Assembly: GCA_937965795.1 (NCBI GenBank)
Contig: CALCMD010000034.1
Coordinates: 1-36,020, forward strand
Reading direction: 5' to 3'
Source: an uncultured Lachnospiraceae bacterium
GTDB lineage: Bacteria > Bacillota > Clostridia > Lachnospirales > Lachnospiraceae
Length of the DNA stretch: 36,020 bases
Numbering within the stretch: the stretch's first letter is position 1; each line of letters begins with the position of its first letter. This document shows, in pieces, positions 22,741-31,398 of the stretch. A model generated the notes under the pieces. The model saw only the letters and a program-made list of their open reading frames with translations. It searched no databases and was not told the origin of the DNA. Position numbers and translations under genes: made by a program.

Positions 22741-23679
22741 TTAATCACGCAGCTCCTTTCCCGTAAGCTCCAAAAATACGTCATTCAGCGTCGGACGCTC
22801 CGAATAAATCTTACGGTAAGAAATATTCCGGCTTTTCAGAAACTCAATCAATTCTACAAGGTTATTTTTCCCCTTCCTGTAAGTAACCGCCAGCGCCCTC
22901 CCATCATAAGAAACGGTATCAACCTGCGCAAGCTTCCTGATTTCTTCCAGGAATTTTTCTTCCAAAACGTCTGCTTCCACCGTCACCTTCTCCTCAATGC
23001 GCGCCAGCTCTTTTAAGCTGTCACAGGTGCCGTCCGCCAGTATCTTCCCCTTATCCAGGATGATGACCCGGTCACAGATCATCTCCACCTCCTCCATATA
23101 ATGTGTGGTATAAATGATCGTCGCTCCCTTCTCCCGCAGCGTCCTGATCCCTTCCAGAATATTGTTGCGGCTCTGAGGATCCACGGCAACTGTCGGTTCA
23201 TCCAGAAAGATCAGTTTCGGCTTATGGGCAATGCCGCAGGCAATGTTCAAACGCCTGAGCAGTCCTCCCGACAATTGCTTCGGGCGGAACTTCTTATACT
23301 CCTCCAATCCCGTCAGAGACAGTGCGTCCTCAATATACTCCTTTCTCATCGCTTTATCCTTGATATACAGCCCGCAAAAATAATCAATGTTTTCATAGAC
23401 GGTCAACTCCTCGAACACCGCCACGTCCTGAAACACCACGCCAATTTCCCTTTTGATGTCATAAGCGTCCGGACTCATCTCACGGTCAAAGATGCGGATG
23501 CTGCCCCTGCCAAAATTCAGCAGCGATAAGATACAGTTTATCGTCGTAGACTTTCCGCTGCCGTTTGGGCCAAGCAGCCCCAAAATTTCCCCTTCCCGCA
23601 CATCAAAAGATAAATCATCCACTGCTTTTACCTTCTTATATTCTTTCGTAAGATTCCGAACTTCTATTACATTTCGCAT
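22741..23679 (-). CDS. ABC transporter ATP-binding protein (DrrA-like)
   Basis: A 312-residue ATPase. Walker A is GPNGSGKST near residue 38, signature LSGGLLRRLNIACGIAH near 132 and Walker B LIFLDEPTVAVDPQ near 155, followed by the switch His in TTHYMEEVEMICDR. The C-terminal extension (about 220-312) is the DrrA type. ATG 23679 is favoured (AGGAGG 7 bases upstream); it overlaps the TetR gene by 13 bases. It powers the two permeases downstream. Confidence 0.92.
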   Translation of the reverse strand: MRNVIEVRNLTKEYKKVKAVDDLSFDVREGEILGLLGPNGSGKSTTINCILSLLNFGRGSIRIFDREMSPDAYDIKREIGVVFQDVAVFEELTVYENIDYFCGLYIKDKAMRKEYIEDALSLTGLEEYKKFRPKQLSGGLLRRLNIACGIAHKPKLIFLDEPTVAVDPQSRNNILEGIRTLREKGATIIYTTHYMEEVEMICDRVIILDKGKILADGTCDSLKELARIEEKVTVEADVLEEKFLEEIRKLAQVDTVSYDGRALAVTYRKGKNNLVELIEFLKSRNISYRKIYSERPTLNDVFLELTGKELRD

Positions 23680-24257
23680 CCCTGTTCCTCCTGCTTTCGC
23701 ATCCATTTAAAACCAACCAACAGTTCTCTTGTCGCAGAGGCTAACATCTCCCTGATCTCCTCCTCTGACATCTTTACGGTATTCATTGCCGCTAACGTTG
23801 CAAGCCCATGTGTGAACACCCATACCTTAATCTGAAACTCCTTTTCCTGCGCGGCGGTAATCCCCGAAAATATCTGTCCTTCTTTCAGGACACTGCTTCC
23901 CACGTCGTCACTCTGTATAAATTCTACAGGCGACATCCCGCTCTCGCTCCTAAACAGAACCTCAAAAAAATTCGGATAATCCCTGGCAAATAAAATATAT
24001 GACATTCCCATCCCCAGGTAGGGTTTTTCCTCCTTTGCACCCTGTTTCATATAAGAAACATACTTTTCATAAATTCTCTCAATAACCTTTTCTCTCAATT
24101 CTTCCATCGTATCAAAATTATGATAGATTGGCTGCGTGGAGCATCCCAGTTCCTTTGCGATTCTCCTGGCATTCATCTCCCCCATGCCTTCGCTCTTTAC
24201 AAGCTCATATGCAGTTCGAATAATATCCTCTCTCTGAAATTTCTTTGCTGGCGGCAT
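23667..24257 (-). CDS. TetR-family transcriptional regulator
   Basis: A 196-residue TetR repressor: helix-turn-helix region MNARRIAKELGCSTQPIYHN near residues 28-47, and a ligand-binding C-terminus with a TetR_C-like segment (FARDYPNFFEVLF). First gene of a five-gene operon with an exporter and a phosphatase. The promoter (24300-24328) carries overlapping palindromes just downstream of the -10, so it is most likely self-regulating and relieved by a transported compound. The ribosome site is weak (AAGAG close to the ATG). Confidence 0.9.
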   Translation of the reverse strand: MPPAKKFQREDIIRTAYELVKSEGMGEMNARRIAKELGCSTQPIYHNFDTMEELREKVIERIYEKYVSYMKQGAKEEKPYLGMGMSYILFARDYPNFFEVLFRSESGMSPVEFIQSDDVGSSVLKEGQIFSGITAAQEKEFQIKVWVFTHGLATLAAMNTVKMSEEEIREMLASATRELLVGFKWMRKQEEQGCEM

Positions 24258-24280
24258 CTCTTCATCTCTTTCGATTTTTT

Positions 24281-24328
24281 ATGTTATATAACATATGTTA
24301 TTATACTTTCAAAAAACTCTCCTGTCAA
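24281..24328 (-). promoter_or_regulatory. Promoter and operator of the tetR-exporter operon
   Basis: TTGACA (24328-24323) and TATAAT (24305-24300) with a 17-base spacer, a perfect consensus. Downstream are two overlapping perfect palindromes, TAACATATGTTA (24289-24300) and ATGTTATATAACAT (24281-24294), the probable TetR sites. Confidence 0.85.
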
Positions 24329-24350
24329 GAAATACCTTTTCCAAACAACA

Positions 24351-24388
24351 GGAGGCGCCCGACATTTCAGAAAATATCAGGCGCCTCC
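24351..24388. terminator. Terminator after the first glutamine synthetase gene
   Basis: GGAGGCGCC and GGCGCCTCC with a 20-base loop. On the minus strand the tail is only moderately T-rich (TGTTGTTT). On the plus strand a run of six T follows, so it may work in both directions. Confidence 0.7.
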
Positions 24389-24397
24389 GAATTTTTT

Positions 24398-26509
24398 CTA
24401 TACTTCAAACAGCAGATCCCCATAAGACGGCATCGGCCACTCCTCTTTATCCACAATCATTTCCAGCCGGTCTACCGGAACACGCAGCTCCTCCATTGCA
24501 GTACACACTTTTTCGTAATAGTACTCTGCCTGTTCCCTGCCTGTAGCCATCTTCGCCGCCGCTTCCGTCACTTCCTCAAGCTTCGCCAGAGCCAGCTTGG
24601 TTTCTGACAGAAGCTGTGTGGTTTCTTTGAGCAGATTCATGGGAACCGTCACATCCGCCCCTGCCTGCCGGATCTCATTTGCCGTTCCCGCCAGGTTTCT
24701 CGCGAAACGCATCACCGCCGGAATAATATGTTTGCTTGCAATATCAATCATTGCCCTCGCTTCTATGTTGATTGCTTTGGAATAACCCTCATACTGAATT
24801 TCCGCACGGGACCAAAGCTCCGCCCTGGTAAATACCCCAAATTTTTCAAAAAGATTCACAGCCTTATCCGTAACCAGAGCCGGAATCGCCTCCACCATCG
24901 ACTTAATATTCGGCAGACCTCTGCGCCTGGCTTCTTCCACCCACGCATCCGAATATCCATTTCCGTTAAAGACGATGCGCTGATGCTCCTCCGCCAGCTT
25001 TTTAATCATATCATGAACCGCCAGATCGAAATCCTCCGCCTTCTCCAGCACGTCGCAGGCGTCCGAAAAAGCTTCCGCCACGATCGTATTGATGACTACA
25101 TTACACTCCGCCACCGAATCCCTGGAACCTACCATACGAAATTCAAATTTATTCCCGGTGAAAGCAAACGGAGAAGTTCTGTTGCGGTCTGTCGCATCCT
25201 TTGCAAAATCGGGAAGCGTCTTTACTCCCGTATGCAGACGGCCGCCCTTTAAGCTGTGCGTCGCAGTTCCGGTGCTGATAAGCTGCTCCATCACATCCTC
25301 AAGCTGCTCTCCAAGAAATACTGAAATAATTGCAGGCGGCGCTTCATTTGCTCCCAGACGATGATCATTGCCCACATCCGCAGCCGATTCCCGCAGCAGA
25401 TCCGCATGACGGTCTACGGCGCGCAGAATGCACATCACAATCAAAAGGAACTGAATATTATCATGCGGCGTTTTCCCCGGATCGAGCAGATTGATTCCGT
25501 CATCCGTCGTCAGGGACCAGTTATTATGCTTTCCGGAGCCATTGACACCTGCAAACGGTTTTTCATGCAGCAGACACTGCAATCCATGTTCTTCCGCTAC
25601 CCGTTTTAAAGTCTCCATAATAATCTGATTATGATCAGCCGCTACGTTGCACTCCGCATAGATCGGAGCCAGCTCATGCTGTGCCGGAGCCACCTCATTA
25701 TGCTGCGTCTTGGCAGAAACCCCCAGCTTCCACAGCTCCCTGTTGACATCCCGCATAAAAGAGGCGATCTTCGGGCGAATGACCCCAAAGTAATGATCAT
25801 CCAGCTCCTGCCCTTTCGGCGGCATTGCCCCAAACAGGGTTCTTCCTGTAAAAATCAAATCTTTTCTCTTTAAATATTTTTCACGGTCTACGATAAAATA
25901 CTCCTGTTCCACGCCCACAGACGGAACTACCCGCTTCGACGTGGTATTTCCAAACAGACGAATCAGGCGCAGGGACTGCTTCTGTACCGCCTCCATCGAA
26001 CGTAAAAGCGGTGTTTTCTGATCCAGCGCTTCTCCCGTGTAAGAACAGAATGCCGTCGGAATACAGAGAATCGCCCCCGCGTCATCTTCCCGTACAAACG
26101 CCGGAGAGGTGCAGTCCCAGGCCGTATAACCTCTGGCCTCAAAGGTCGCGCGAAGTCCCCCGGATGGGAATGAAGAAGCATCCGGCTCCCCCTTGATCAG
26201 CTCTTTTCCTGAAAATTCCATCAGAACGCTGCCTTCTTTATCCGGCGCCGTAATAAACGCATCGTGCTTCTCTGCTGTAAATCCGGTCAAAGGCTGAAAC
26301 CAGTGGGTATAATGGGTCGCTCCCATCTCTACCGCCCAGTCCTTCATCGCTCCTGCCACCACTTCTGCGGTGATCGGGTCCAGCTCTTTTCCATCATCAA
26401 TCGTTTTGTGAAGCTCTTTGTACACCTGTTTCGGCAGACGCTCCTGCATCACCTTGTCATTAAATACGTTCTGTCCGAAAATTTCTGCAACATTTATTTT
26501 ATCGTTCAT
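24398..26509 (-). CDS. glnN: Type III glutamine synthetase (copy 1)
   Basis: A 703-residue glutamine synthetase of the long GlnN class, which forms glutamine from glutamate, ammonia and ATP. Characteristic stretches are THYTHWFQPLTG near 81, ELIKGEPDASSFPSGGLRAT near 118, SVGVEQEYFIVD (catalytic Glu residues) near 216, AKTQHNEVAPAQHELAPI near 276, HEKPFAGVNGSGKHNNWS near 320 and LGANEAPPAIISVFLG near 390. A helical C-terminal region follows. It is a full-length paralogue of the gene at 26793-28904, clearly diverged from it, with a different structured leader. GGAGGAG precedes the ATG. Both copies look catalytically complete. Confidence 0.95.
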   Translation of the reverse strand: MNDKINVAEIFGQNVFNDKVMQERLPKQVYKELHKTIDDGKELDPITAEVVAGAMKDWAVEMGATHYTHWFQPLTGFTAEKHDAFITAPDKEGSVLMEFSGKELIKGEPDASSFPSGGLRATFEARGYTAWDCTSPAFVREDDAGAILCIPTAFCSYTGEALDQKTPLLRSMEAVQKQSLRLIRLFGNTTSKRVVPSVGVEQEYFIVDREKYLKRKDLIFTGRTLFGAMPPKGQELDDHYFGVIRPKIASFMRDVNRELWKLGVSAKTQHNEVAPAQHELAPIYAECNVAADHNQIIMETLKRVAEEHGLQCLLHEKPFAGVNGSGKHNNWSLTTDDGINLLDPGKTPHDNIQFLLIVMCILRAVDRHADLLRESAADVGNDHRLGANEAPPAIISVFLGEQLEDVMEQLISTGTATHSLKGGRLHTGVKTLPDFAKDATDRNRTSPFAFTGNKFEFRMVGSRDSVAECNVVINTIVAEAFSDACDVLEKAEDFDLAVHDMIKKLAEEHQRIVFNGNGYSDAWVEEARRRGLPNIKSMVEAIPALVTDKAVNLFEKFGVFTRAELWSRAEIQYEGYSKAINIEARAMIDIASKHIIPAVMRFARNLAGTANEIRQAGADVTVPMNLLKETTQLLSETKLALAKLEEVTEAAAKMATGREQAEYYYEKVCTAMEELRVPVDRLEMIVDKEEWPMPSYGDLLFEV

Positions 26510-26560
26510 TTCTCTCCTCCGCTTTCACATCACTTTTTCTCTGTTCTCACATTATGAGCC

Positions 26561-26649
26561 GCCCCAAAATGAGGATAAAAGTGGGGCGTAAGCCTCACGA
26601 TATCCGAATTTGGGGCAGGATTGCGGAAGCACGAAGTGCGGAGCAATCC
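26561..26649 (-). other. Structured leader of glutamine synthetase copy 1
   Basis: Reading the minus strand: a hairpin GGATTGC-TCC-GCAC-TTC-GTGC-TTC-CGCAATCC (26649-26618), then GCCCCAAA (26616-26609) able to pair with TTTTGGGGC (26569-26561), with GTGAGG/CCTCA inside. A second GCCCCA at 26587 competes for the same partner. No U-tract follows. It may be a regulatory RNA or a REP-like repeat; no riboswitch class is recognised. Confidence 0.5.
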
Positions 26650-26694
26650 GTATGGCATCTTTTAACCTCAATATCATATTACTTTACTATACGC

Positions 26695-26723
26695 ATGATA
26701 GCTCAAATCTTCCAAAAAAGCAA
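26695..26723 (-). promoter_or_regulatory. Promoter of glutamine synthetase copy 1
   Basis: TTGCTT (26723-26718) and TATCAT (26700-26695) with a 17-base spacer. It aligns with the promoter of copy 2 (TTGCAT-17-TATCTT), including the flanking TGCTTGC. Confidence 0.6.
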
Positions 26724-26734
26724 GCAGAAAGGAA

Positions 26735-26767
26735 GGGGCTGCCGGAAACATAGCTTCTGACAGCCCC
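26735..26767 (-). terminator. Terminator of glutamine synthetase copy 2
   Basis: GGGGCTG and CAGCCCC enclose a second pairing (GAAGC/GTTTC region). It is followed on the minus strand by TTCCTTTCTG, just before the copy 1 promoter. Confidence 0.65.
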
Positions 26768-26792
26768 TGTGGAGGTAACTTTTTTCTATTTT

Positions 26793-28904
26793 TTATACTT
26801 CAAAAATCAAATCGCCATAGGAAGGCATCGGCCATACCTCTTTATCCACAAGCATCTCCAGCTTATCGACCGGCGTACGCAGATCACCCATAGCCGGCAT
26901 AACCACATCGTGGAAGAATTTTGCCTGTTCGACTCCCTCCTCTTTTTGGGCTGCTTCTGCATCCAGTTCGATCAGTCTCGTAAGAGCCGCTTTGGTTTCC
27001 TCCAGCAAACCGCTGATCTCATTTAACAGCGCCGCCTGAACGGTCGCCTTTGCTCCTGCTGCCGTTACCGAATTCACAGTATCCGCCAGGCTCTTTGTAT
27101 ATGCGATGACCGCTGGTATGATCTGCTTTCCAGCCACATCAATCATCGTCTTTGCCTCGATGTTGATCGCCTTTGCGTAGCTCTCATATTTAATCTCCAC
27201 ACGGGATTCCAGCTCCGCCTTTGTAAACACGCCGAAACGCTCAAACATTGCTACCGCTTTTTCTGTAGTCAGGGTCGGAATCGCATCTACCATAGACTTA
27301 ATATTCGGAAGCCCTCTTCTTTCCGCCTCTGCAACCCATTCATCCGAGTAACCATTTCCATTAAAGACGACACGCTGATGTTCCGTCGCCTGCTTTTTAA
27401 TCAGATCATGAACAGCCAGATCAAAATCCTCCGCTTTTTCCAGTTCATCGCACGCATCCGCAAACGCTTCCGCAACAATCGTATTCAGAACAACGTTCGG
27501 GCCTGAGATCGAATCCCTGGAGCCTACCATACGAAATTCAAATTTATTTCCTGTAAAAGCAAACGGTGAAGTCCGGTTACGGTCCGTCGCATCCTTTGCA
27601 AGACTTGGAAGCGTCTTAACTCCGGTTTCCAGTACGCCGCCTTTTAAACTGTGTGTGGCCGTACCTGTGCTGATCAACTGCTCCAGTACATCCTCAAGCT
27701 GTTCCCCTAAAAATACCGAGATAATCGCTGGCGGCGCCTCATTCGCACCCAGTCTGTGGTCGTTGCCCGGATCTGCCGCAGATTCACGAAGCAGGTCCGC
27801 GTGTTCATCCACAGCTCTCAGAATACAGGTCAGCACCAAAAGAAACTGTACGTTTTCATGCGGCGTCTTACCCGGATCTAAAAGGTTAATTCCATCATCC
27901 GTCGTGATCGACCAGTTATTATGTTTCCCGGAACCATTCACGCCCGCAAATGGTTTCTCATGAAGCAGACACTGCAATCCATGCTGGCAGGCCACTTTCT
28001 TTAACGTTTTCATAACCAGTTGGTTGTGGTCGACTGCAATGTTCGCCTCTGCGTAGATCGGCGCCAGCTCATGCTGTGCCGGAGCTACTTCATTGTGCTG
28101 CGTCTTTGCCGACACGCCAAGCTTCCACAGCTCTTCATTTACATCCTTCATAAAAGAAGCGATGCGCTGGCGGATACTGCCGAAATAATGATCATCCAGC
28201 TCCTGTCCCTTTGGCGGCATCGCTCCGAACAGGGTACGTCCCGTAAAAATCAAATCTTTTCTCTTCAAATATTTCTTTTTATCCACCAGAAAATATTCCT
28301 GCTCCGGCCCAACCGAAGGCGTCACTTTCTTAGAAGTCGTATTTCCGAAAAGCCTTAACAGACGAAGCGCCTGCTCATTGATGGCTTCCATCGAACGAAG
28401 AAGCGGTGTTTTCTGATCCAGAGCCTCGCCCGTATAGGAGCAAAACGCTGTCGGAATACAGAGAATCGCCCCCGCTGCATCCTCGCGCACATAAGCCGGT
28501 GAAGTGCAGTCCCATGCGGTATACCCCCTTGCCTCGAACGTAGCCCGTAATCCTCCTGACGGGAAAGAAGAAGCATCCGGCTCGCCTTTGATCAGCTCTT
28601 TGCCTGAAAACTCCATAAGGACTGTTCCATCTTCCCTCGGAGCCGTAATAAAGGAATCGTGTTTCTCAGCCGTCATACCTGTCAATGGCTGAAAAATATG
28701 TGTATAATGCGTGGCGCCTTTTTCCACCGCCCAATTTTTCATTGCCTCAGCCACCACATCGGCAACGACCGGGTCTAACTCTTTTCCCTCTTTGATGGTC
28801 TTTTTTAATTCTTTGTAAACCTTTTTAGGAAGACGTTCCTGCATCACTTTGTCATTAAACACATTTTCGCCAAAAATTTCTGCAACATTCATTTTTTCAC
28901 TCAT
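26793..28904 (-). CDS. glnN: Type III glutamine synthetase (copy 2)
   Basis: A 703-residue GlnN-class enzyme, same length as copy 1 with all family blocks conserved (GEPDASSFPSGGLRATFEAR, VGPEQEYFLVD, AKTQHNEVAPAQHELAPI, FAGVNGSGKHNNWS, GANEAPPAIISVFLG). Differences are concentrated in the C-terminal region and surface helices. GGTGAGGAGC precedes the ATG. It has its own promoter (29034-29062), leader hairpins and terminator, so it is a separate transcription unit. Tandem paralogues suggest differential use under varied nitrogen supply. Copy 2 is the upstream gene of the pair. Confidence 0.95.
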   Translation of the reverse strand: MSEKMNVAEIFGENVFNDKVMQERLPKKVYKELKKTIKEGKELDPVVADVVAEAMKNWAVEKGATHYTHIFQPLTGMTAEKHDSFITAPREDGTVLMEFSGKELIKGEPDASSFPSGGLRATFEARGYTAWDCTSPAYVREDAAGAILCIPTAFCSYTGEALDQKTPLLRSMEAINEQALRLLRLFGNTTSKKVTPSVGPEQEYFLVDKKKYLKRKDLIFTGRTLFGAMPPKGQELDDHYFGSIRQRIASFMKDVNEELWKLGVSAKTQHNEVAPAQHELAPIYAEANIAVDHNQLVMKTLKKVACQHGLQCLLHEKPFAGVNGSGKHNNWSITTDDGINLLDPGKTPHENVQFLLVLTCILRAVDEHADLLRESAADPGNDHRLGANEAPPAIISVFLGEQLEDVLEQLISTGTATHSLKGGVLETGVKTLPSLAKDATDRNRTSPFAFTGNKFEFRMVGSRDSISGPNVVLNTIVAEAFADACDELEKAEDFDLAVHDLIKKQATEHQRVVFNGNGYSDEWVAEAERRGLPNIKSMVDAIPTLTTEKAVAMFERFGVFTKAELESRVEIKYESYAKAINIEAKTMIDVAGKQIIPAVIAYTKSLADTVNSVTAAGAKATVQAALLNEISGLLEETKAALTRLIELDAEAAQKEEGVEQAKFFHDVVMPAMGDLRTPVDKLEMLVDKEVWPMPSYGDLIFEV

Positions 28905-28929
28905 TGCTCCTCACCCTTTCTTTTCAGGA

Positions 28930-29010
28930 AATAAATGCTTTTCTGTTACATAACAACAGAAAAGGGCGTTCCACTCATTCGTGGAACGCCCTCGTTCACC
29001 TGCATTTATT
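28930..29010 (-). other. Attenuator-like leader of glutamine synthetase copy 2
   Basis: On the minus strand: AATAAATGC (29010-29002), a strong hairpin GGGCGTTCCAC-GAATGA-GTGGAACGCCC (28991-28964) followed by TTTTCTGTT, then a second hairpin CTTTTCTGTT/AACAGAAAAG (28964-28955 with 28947-28938) that captures the U-tract, and GCATTTATT (28938-28930) complementary to the first segment. A terminator whose tail can be sequestered suggests conditional antitermination. Confidence 0.65.
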
Positions 29011-29033
29011 CAGTCGATTTGAAATCTGTATAT

Positions 29034-29062
29034 AAGATACTCTACTTTTTTCAAAAATGCAA
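29034..29062 (-). promoter_or_regulatory. Promoter of glutamine synthetase copy 2
   Basis: TTGCAT (29062-29057) and TATCTT (29039-29034) with a 17-base spacer. It matches the copy 1 promoter. An overlapping alternative (TTGAAA-16-TATACA) cannot be excluded. Confidence 0.55.
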
Positions 29063-29117
29063 GCACAAATTTAAATTTTTTCAAAGGCTGCCTTCCCAGG
29101 CATAGAAATCTCCGTCA

Positions 29118-29981
29118 TTAAGCCTTATTAATAGAACCAAAGATTTCCATTTTCTCTTTTACTGTCGCTTTGATTGCGTCGAATCCCGGAGCCAGAAGTT
29201 TACGCGGATCGAAGCCTTTTCCCTGCTGATCCTTGCCTGCTTCGATATACTCGCGTGTAGCTGCTGCAAATGCAAGCTGGCACTCTGTATTTACATTGAT
29301 CTTAGCAACGCCCAGGCTGATTGCTTTCTGAATCATATCGGTCGGGATACCTGTACCGCCATGAAGTACCAAAGGCATGTCCCCTGTCAACTGCTGAACA
29401 GCATCCAGAGTCTCGAAGCTTAATCCCTTCCAGTTTGCCGGATATTTGCCGTGGATATTTCCAATACCTGCTGCCAGGAAATCAATTCCCAGATCTGCAA
29501 TTCTCTTACACTCCTGCGGATCTGCGCACTCACCCATACCTACAACGCCATCTTCCTCGCCGCCGATAGAGCCAACCTCTGCCTCCAGAGACATGCCGTG
29601 CTCTGCACAGATCTCAACCAGCTTCTTTGTATTTGCTACGTTCTCATCAATCGGGCTGTGAGAACCATCATACATGATGGATGAGAAACCTGCCTCTACA
29701 CATTTCAGACATCCTTCATAGCTGCCGTGATCCAGATGAAGCGCTACCGGAACTGTGATGTTCAGCTCTTCCAGCATTCCGTTTACCATGCCTACAACTG
29801 TCTTGTAGCCTGCCATATATTTACCTGCGCCTTCTGATACACCAAGAATGACAGGGGAATTGTTCTCCTGTGCAGTGAGCAGGATAGCCTTTGTCCACTC
29901 AAGATTGTTGATGTTGAACTGACCTACTGCATAATGGCCTGCTTTTGCTTTTTGCAACATTTCTTTTGCTGATACTAACAT
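29118..29981 (-). CDS. fba: Class II fructose-bisphosphate aldolase
   Basis: A 287-residue zinc-dependent aldolase that splits fructose 1,6-bisphosphate into glyceraldehyde 3-phosphate and dihydroxyacetone phosphate in glycolysis. Visible motifs are GQFNINNLEW near 19, ALHLDHGS (zinc His and catalytic Asp) near 80, the EAEVGSIGGEEDG segment near 132, GNIHGKYP with a zinc His near 178, LHGGTGIP with a zinc His near 206 and KINVNTECQ near 229. The start MLVSAKEML is the usual one for the family, with GGAGG just upstream; an earlier in-frame start at 30023 is not favoured. Single-gene unit. Confidence 0.96.
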   Translation of the reverse strand: MLVSAKEMLQKAKAGHYAVGQFNINNLEWTKAILLTAQENNSPVILGVSEGAGKYMAGYKTVVGMVNGMLEELNITVPVALHLDHGSYEGCLKCVEAGFSSIMYDGSHSPIDENVANTKKLVEICAEHGMSLEAEVGSIGGEEDGVVGMGECADPQECKRIADLGIDFLAAGIGNIHGKYPANWKGLSFETLDAVQQLTGDMPLVLHGGTGIPTDMIQKAISLGVAKINVNTECQLAFAAATREYIEAGKDQQGKGFDPRKLLAPGFDAIKATVKEKMEIFGSINKA

Positions 29982-30010
29982 TTCATTTCCCTCCATTTTC
30001 ATTAATAAGC

Positions 30011-30046
30011 ATATGCGCCGCATATACCATATTCTTTTTTATTATA
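30011..30046 (-). promoter_or_regulatory. fba promoter region with palindrome
   Basis: TATAAT at 30046-30041 on the minus strand with a weak -35 (TTCCTT). Immediately downstream, ATATGCGCCGCATAT (30011-30025) is a near-perfect 15-base palindrome overlapping the start of the leader, either a regulator site or an RNA hairpin. Confidence 0.55.
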
Positions 30047-30098
30047 CCCCAATTTCCATGAAAAAGGAATAGCTATTTACATTTATTTACTCTTTCAC

Positions 30099-31364
30099 CT
30101 ATTCCTGGTCATGTTCTTCCTTTTTACTCAGCCGGTATTTTGTCGGAGACATCCCGTATTTCTTTCGAAATACACAACTGAAATAGTTCGGCTCCGCATA
30201 GCCTACCTTCTCTGCAATCACATAAGTTTTATCCTGCGTGTTATTTAAAAGCTCCAAAGCCGCCTCCATACGGACGTTTGTCAGATACATCACAAAACTC
30301 TGTCCCATTTCTTTTTTAAAAATGGTCGAAAAATATGCCGCGCTTACATTCAAATGCCTGCAAAGACTTTCCACGGAAAGCTTGCTCTCCGCATAATGCT
30401 CCTGTATATAATGTTTGGCTTTCTCCGTCAAAAGCTTTGCCGAATCCGTCTGCTCCTGCCGAATCAGGGAACGAAGCCTTATGCCTATCTGGTATAACCA
30501 TTTTCCCAGAGAATCCAGAGAGTCAAAGTTTGTTATTTCCCGGAAAAAATCTTTCTCTTCCCCTTCAAAAATCTCTTCCGGCCTGAGATGATAAGTACGC
30601 CCCAGCTTTAGAAATTCCGCTGTCAGTTCCATCATCGCCATCTGATATTTCTGTAAAGAAATATTAGAATTCCTGAATTTTTCCATCAGCGCTGTTACCG
30701 CAAGCTTCACTTCCTGCTTTTTCTCCAGTTTCACAGCCTTTACCAGCCTTTGTATATCCCAATCCTCCAGCTCGAATTCCCAGTCTACTGTCTGATAAAT
30801 ATCCCGGATATAGATTGCCTGGTTTTTTCCCACTAAGATCCGGTAATTTACTGCATCTACTGCATTCTGGTAAGATTCTTTCAGTTTTCTGCGTTCCCTC
30901 ACCGTCTGACCTATCCCCGCCGTTACATTCATATCAAGCATACGGCCGGCCGCCTTGCAGATTCGATTCATCTCCTGAATTTTTTTATGAAAATTTACTG
31001 TCTCGGTCAGAAGCATAACCACCACCACCCGGTCAAGGTACAAAAAACTGCGCAGATTTTCTATATCTCTTACATTCTTTTCAACAAACGTCTTCAACGA
31101 CAGGCTGCATTCTCTTTTCTGTTCCTTTTTCCTATCCCTCATATCAGCCTGAAAGACAGATACCGCATAAAACGCTGCATTCAAATTCATTTCACAAAGG
31201 CAATTCTTTTCCTCAATCTGATCTTCCGGTATCCTTCCCTCCACCAAATCAATAAGAAAATGCTCCTGCATAACCGGAAGGCTTCGCTTATAATATTCAT
31301 AAAACTTTTCACCCTTCTGCTGTTCCTTCGTCTCCCCGCCTAAATGTTCCATGTCAAAGCTCAT
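30099..31364 (-). CDS. AraC/YesN-type regulator without receiver domain
   Basis: A 421-residue regulator. The C-terminal 100 residues are a typical AraC DNA-binding domain (LSVESLCRHLNVSAAYFSTIFK, then VIAEKVGYAEPNYFSCVFRKKYGMSPTKYR). The middle resembles the region between receiver and AraC domain of YesN-like response regulators (RSLPVMQEHFLIDLVEGRI). The usual N-terminal receiver (about 120 residues) is absent, yet the gene has its own promoter and AGGAGGAAACGT before the ATG, so it does not look truncated. It stands next to the galactoside transporter and may regulate sugar uptake or fba; that is inference. Confidence 0.85.
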   Translation of the reverse strand: MSFDMEHLGGETKEQQKGEKFYEYYKRSLPVMQEHFLIDLVEGRIPEDQIEEKNCLCEMNLNAAFYAVSVFQADMRDRKKEQKRECSLSLKTFVEKNVRDIENLRSFLYLDRVVVVMLLTETVNFHKKIQEMNRICKAAGRMLDMNVTAGIGQTVRERRKLKESYQNAVDAVNYRILVGKNQAIYIRDIYQTVDWEFELEDWDIQRLVKAVKLEKKQEVKLAVTALMEKFRNSNISLQKYQMAMMELTAEFLKLGRTYHLRPEEIFEGEEKDFFREITNFDSLDSLGKWLYQIGIRLRSLIRQEQTDSAKLLTEKAKHYIQEHYAESKLSVESLCRHLNVSAAYFSTIFKKEMGQSFVMYLTNVRMEAALELLNNTQDKTYVIAEKVGYAEPNYFSCVFRKKYGMSPTKYRLSKKEEHDQE

Positions 31365-31398
31365 ACGTTTCCTCCTTCCACGGCATCTCTTAAAGCTT

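Noticed and set aside
26554..26760. Plus-strand frame of 68 codons between the two glutamine synthetase genes
   Set aside because: It covers the leader hairpins and the promoter of copy 1, has no ribosome site and reads through palindromes.
28964..28991. ANTAR-type target hairpin before glutamine synthetase copy 2
   Set aside because: ANTAR sites need paired hexaloops with A at position 1 and G at position 4. The loop GAATGA does not fit, and the second hairpin has a 7-base loop.
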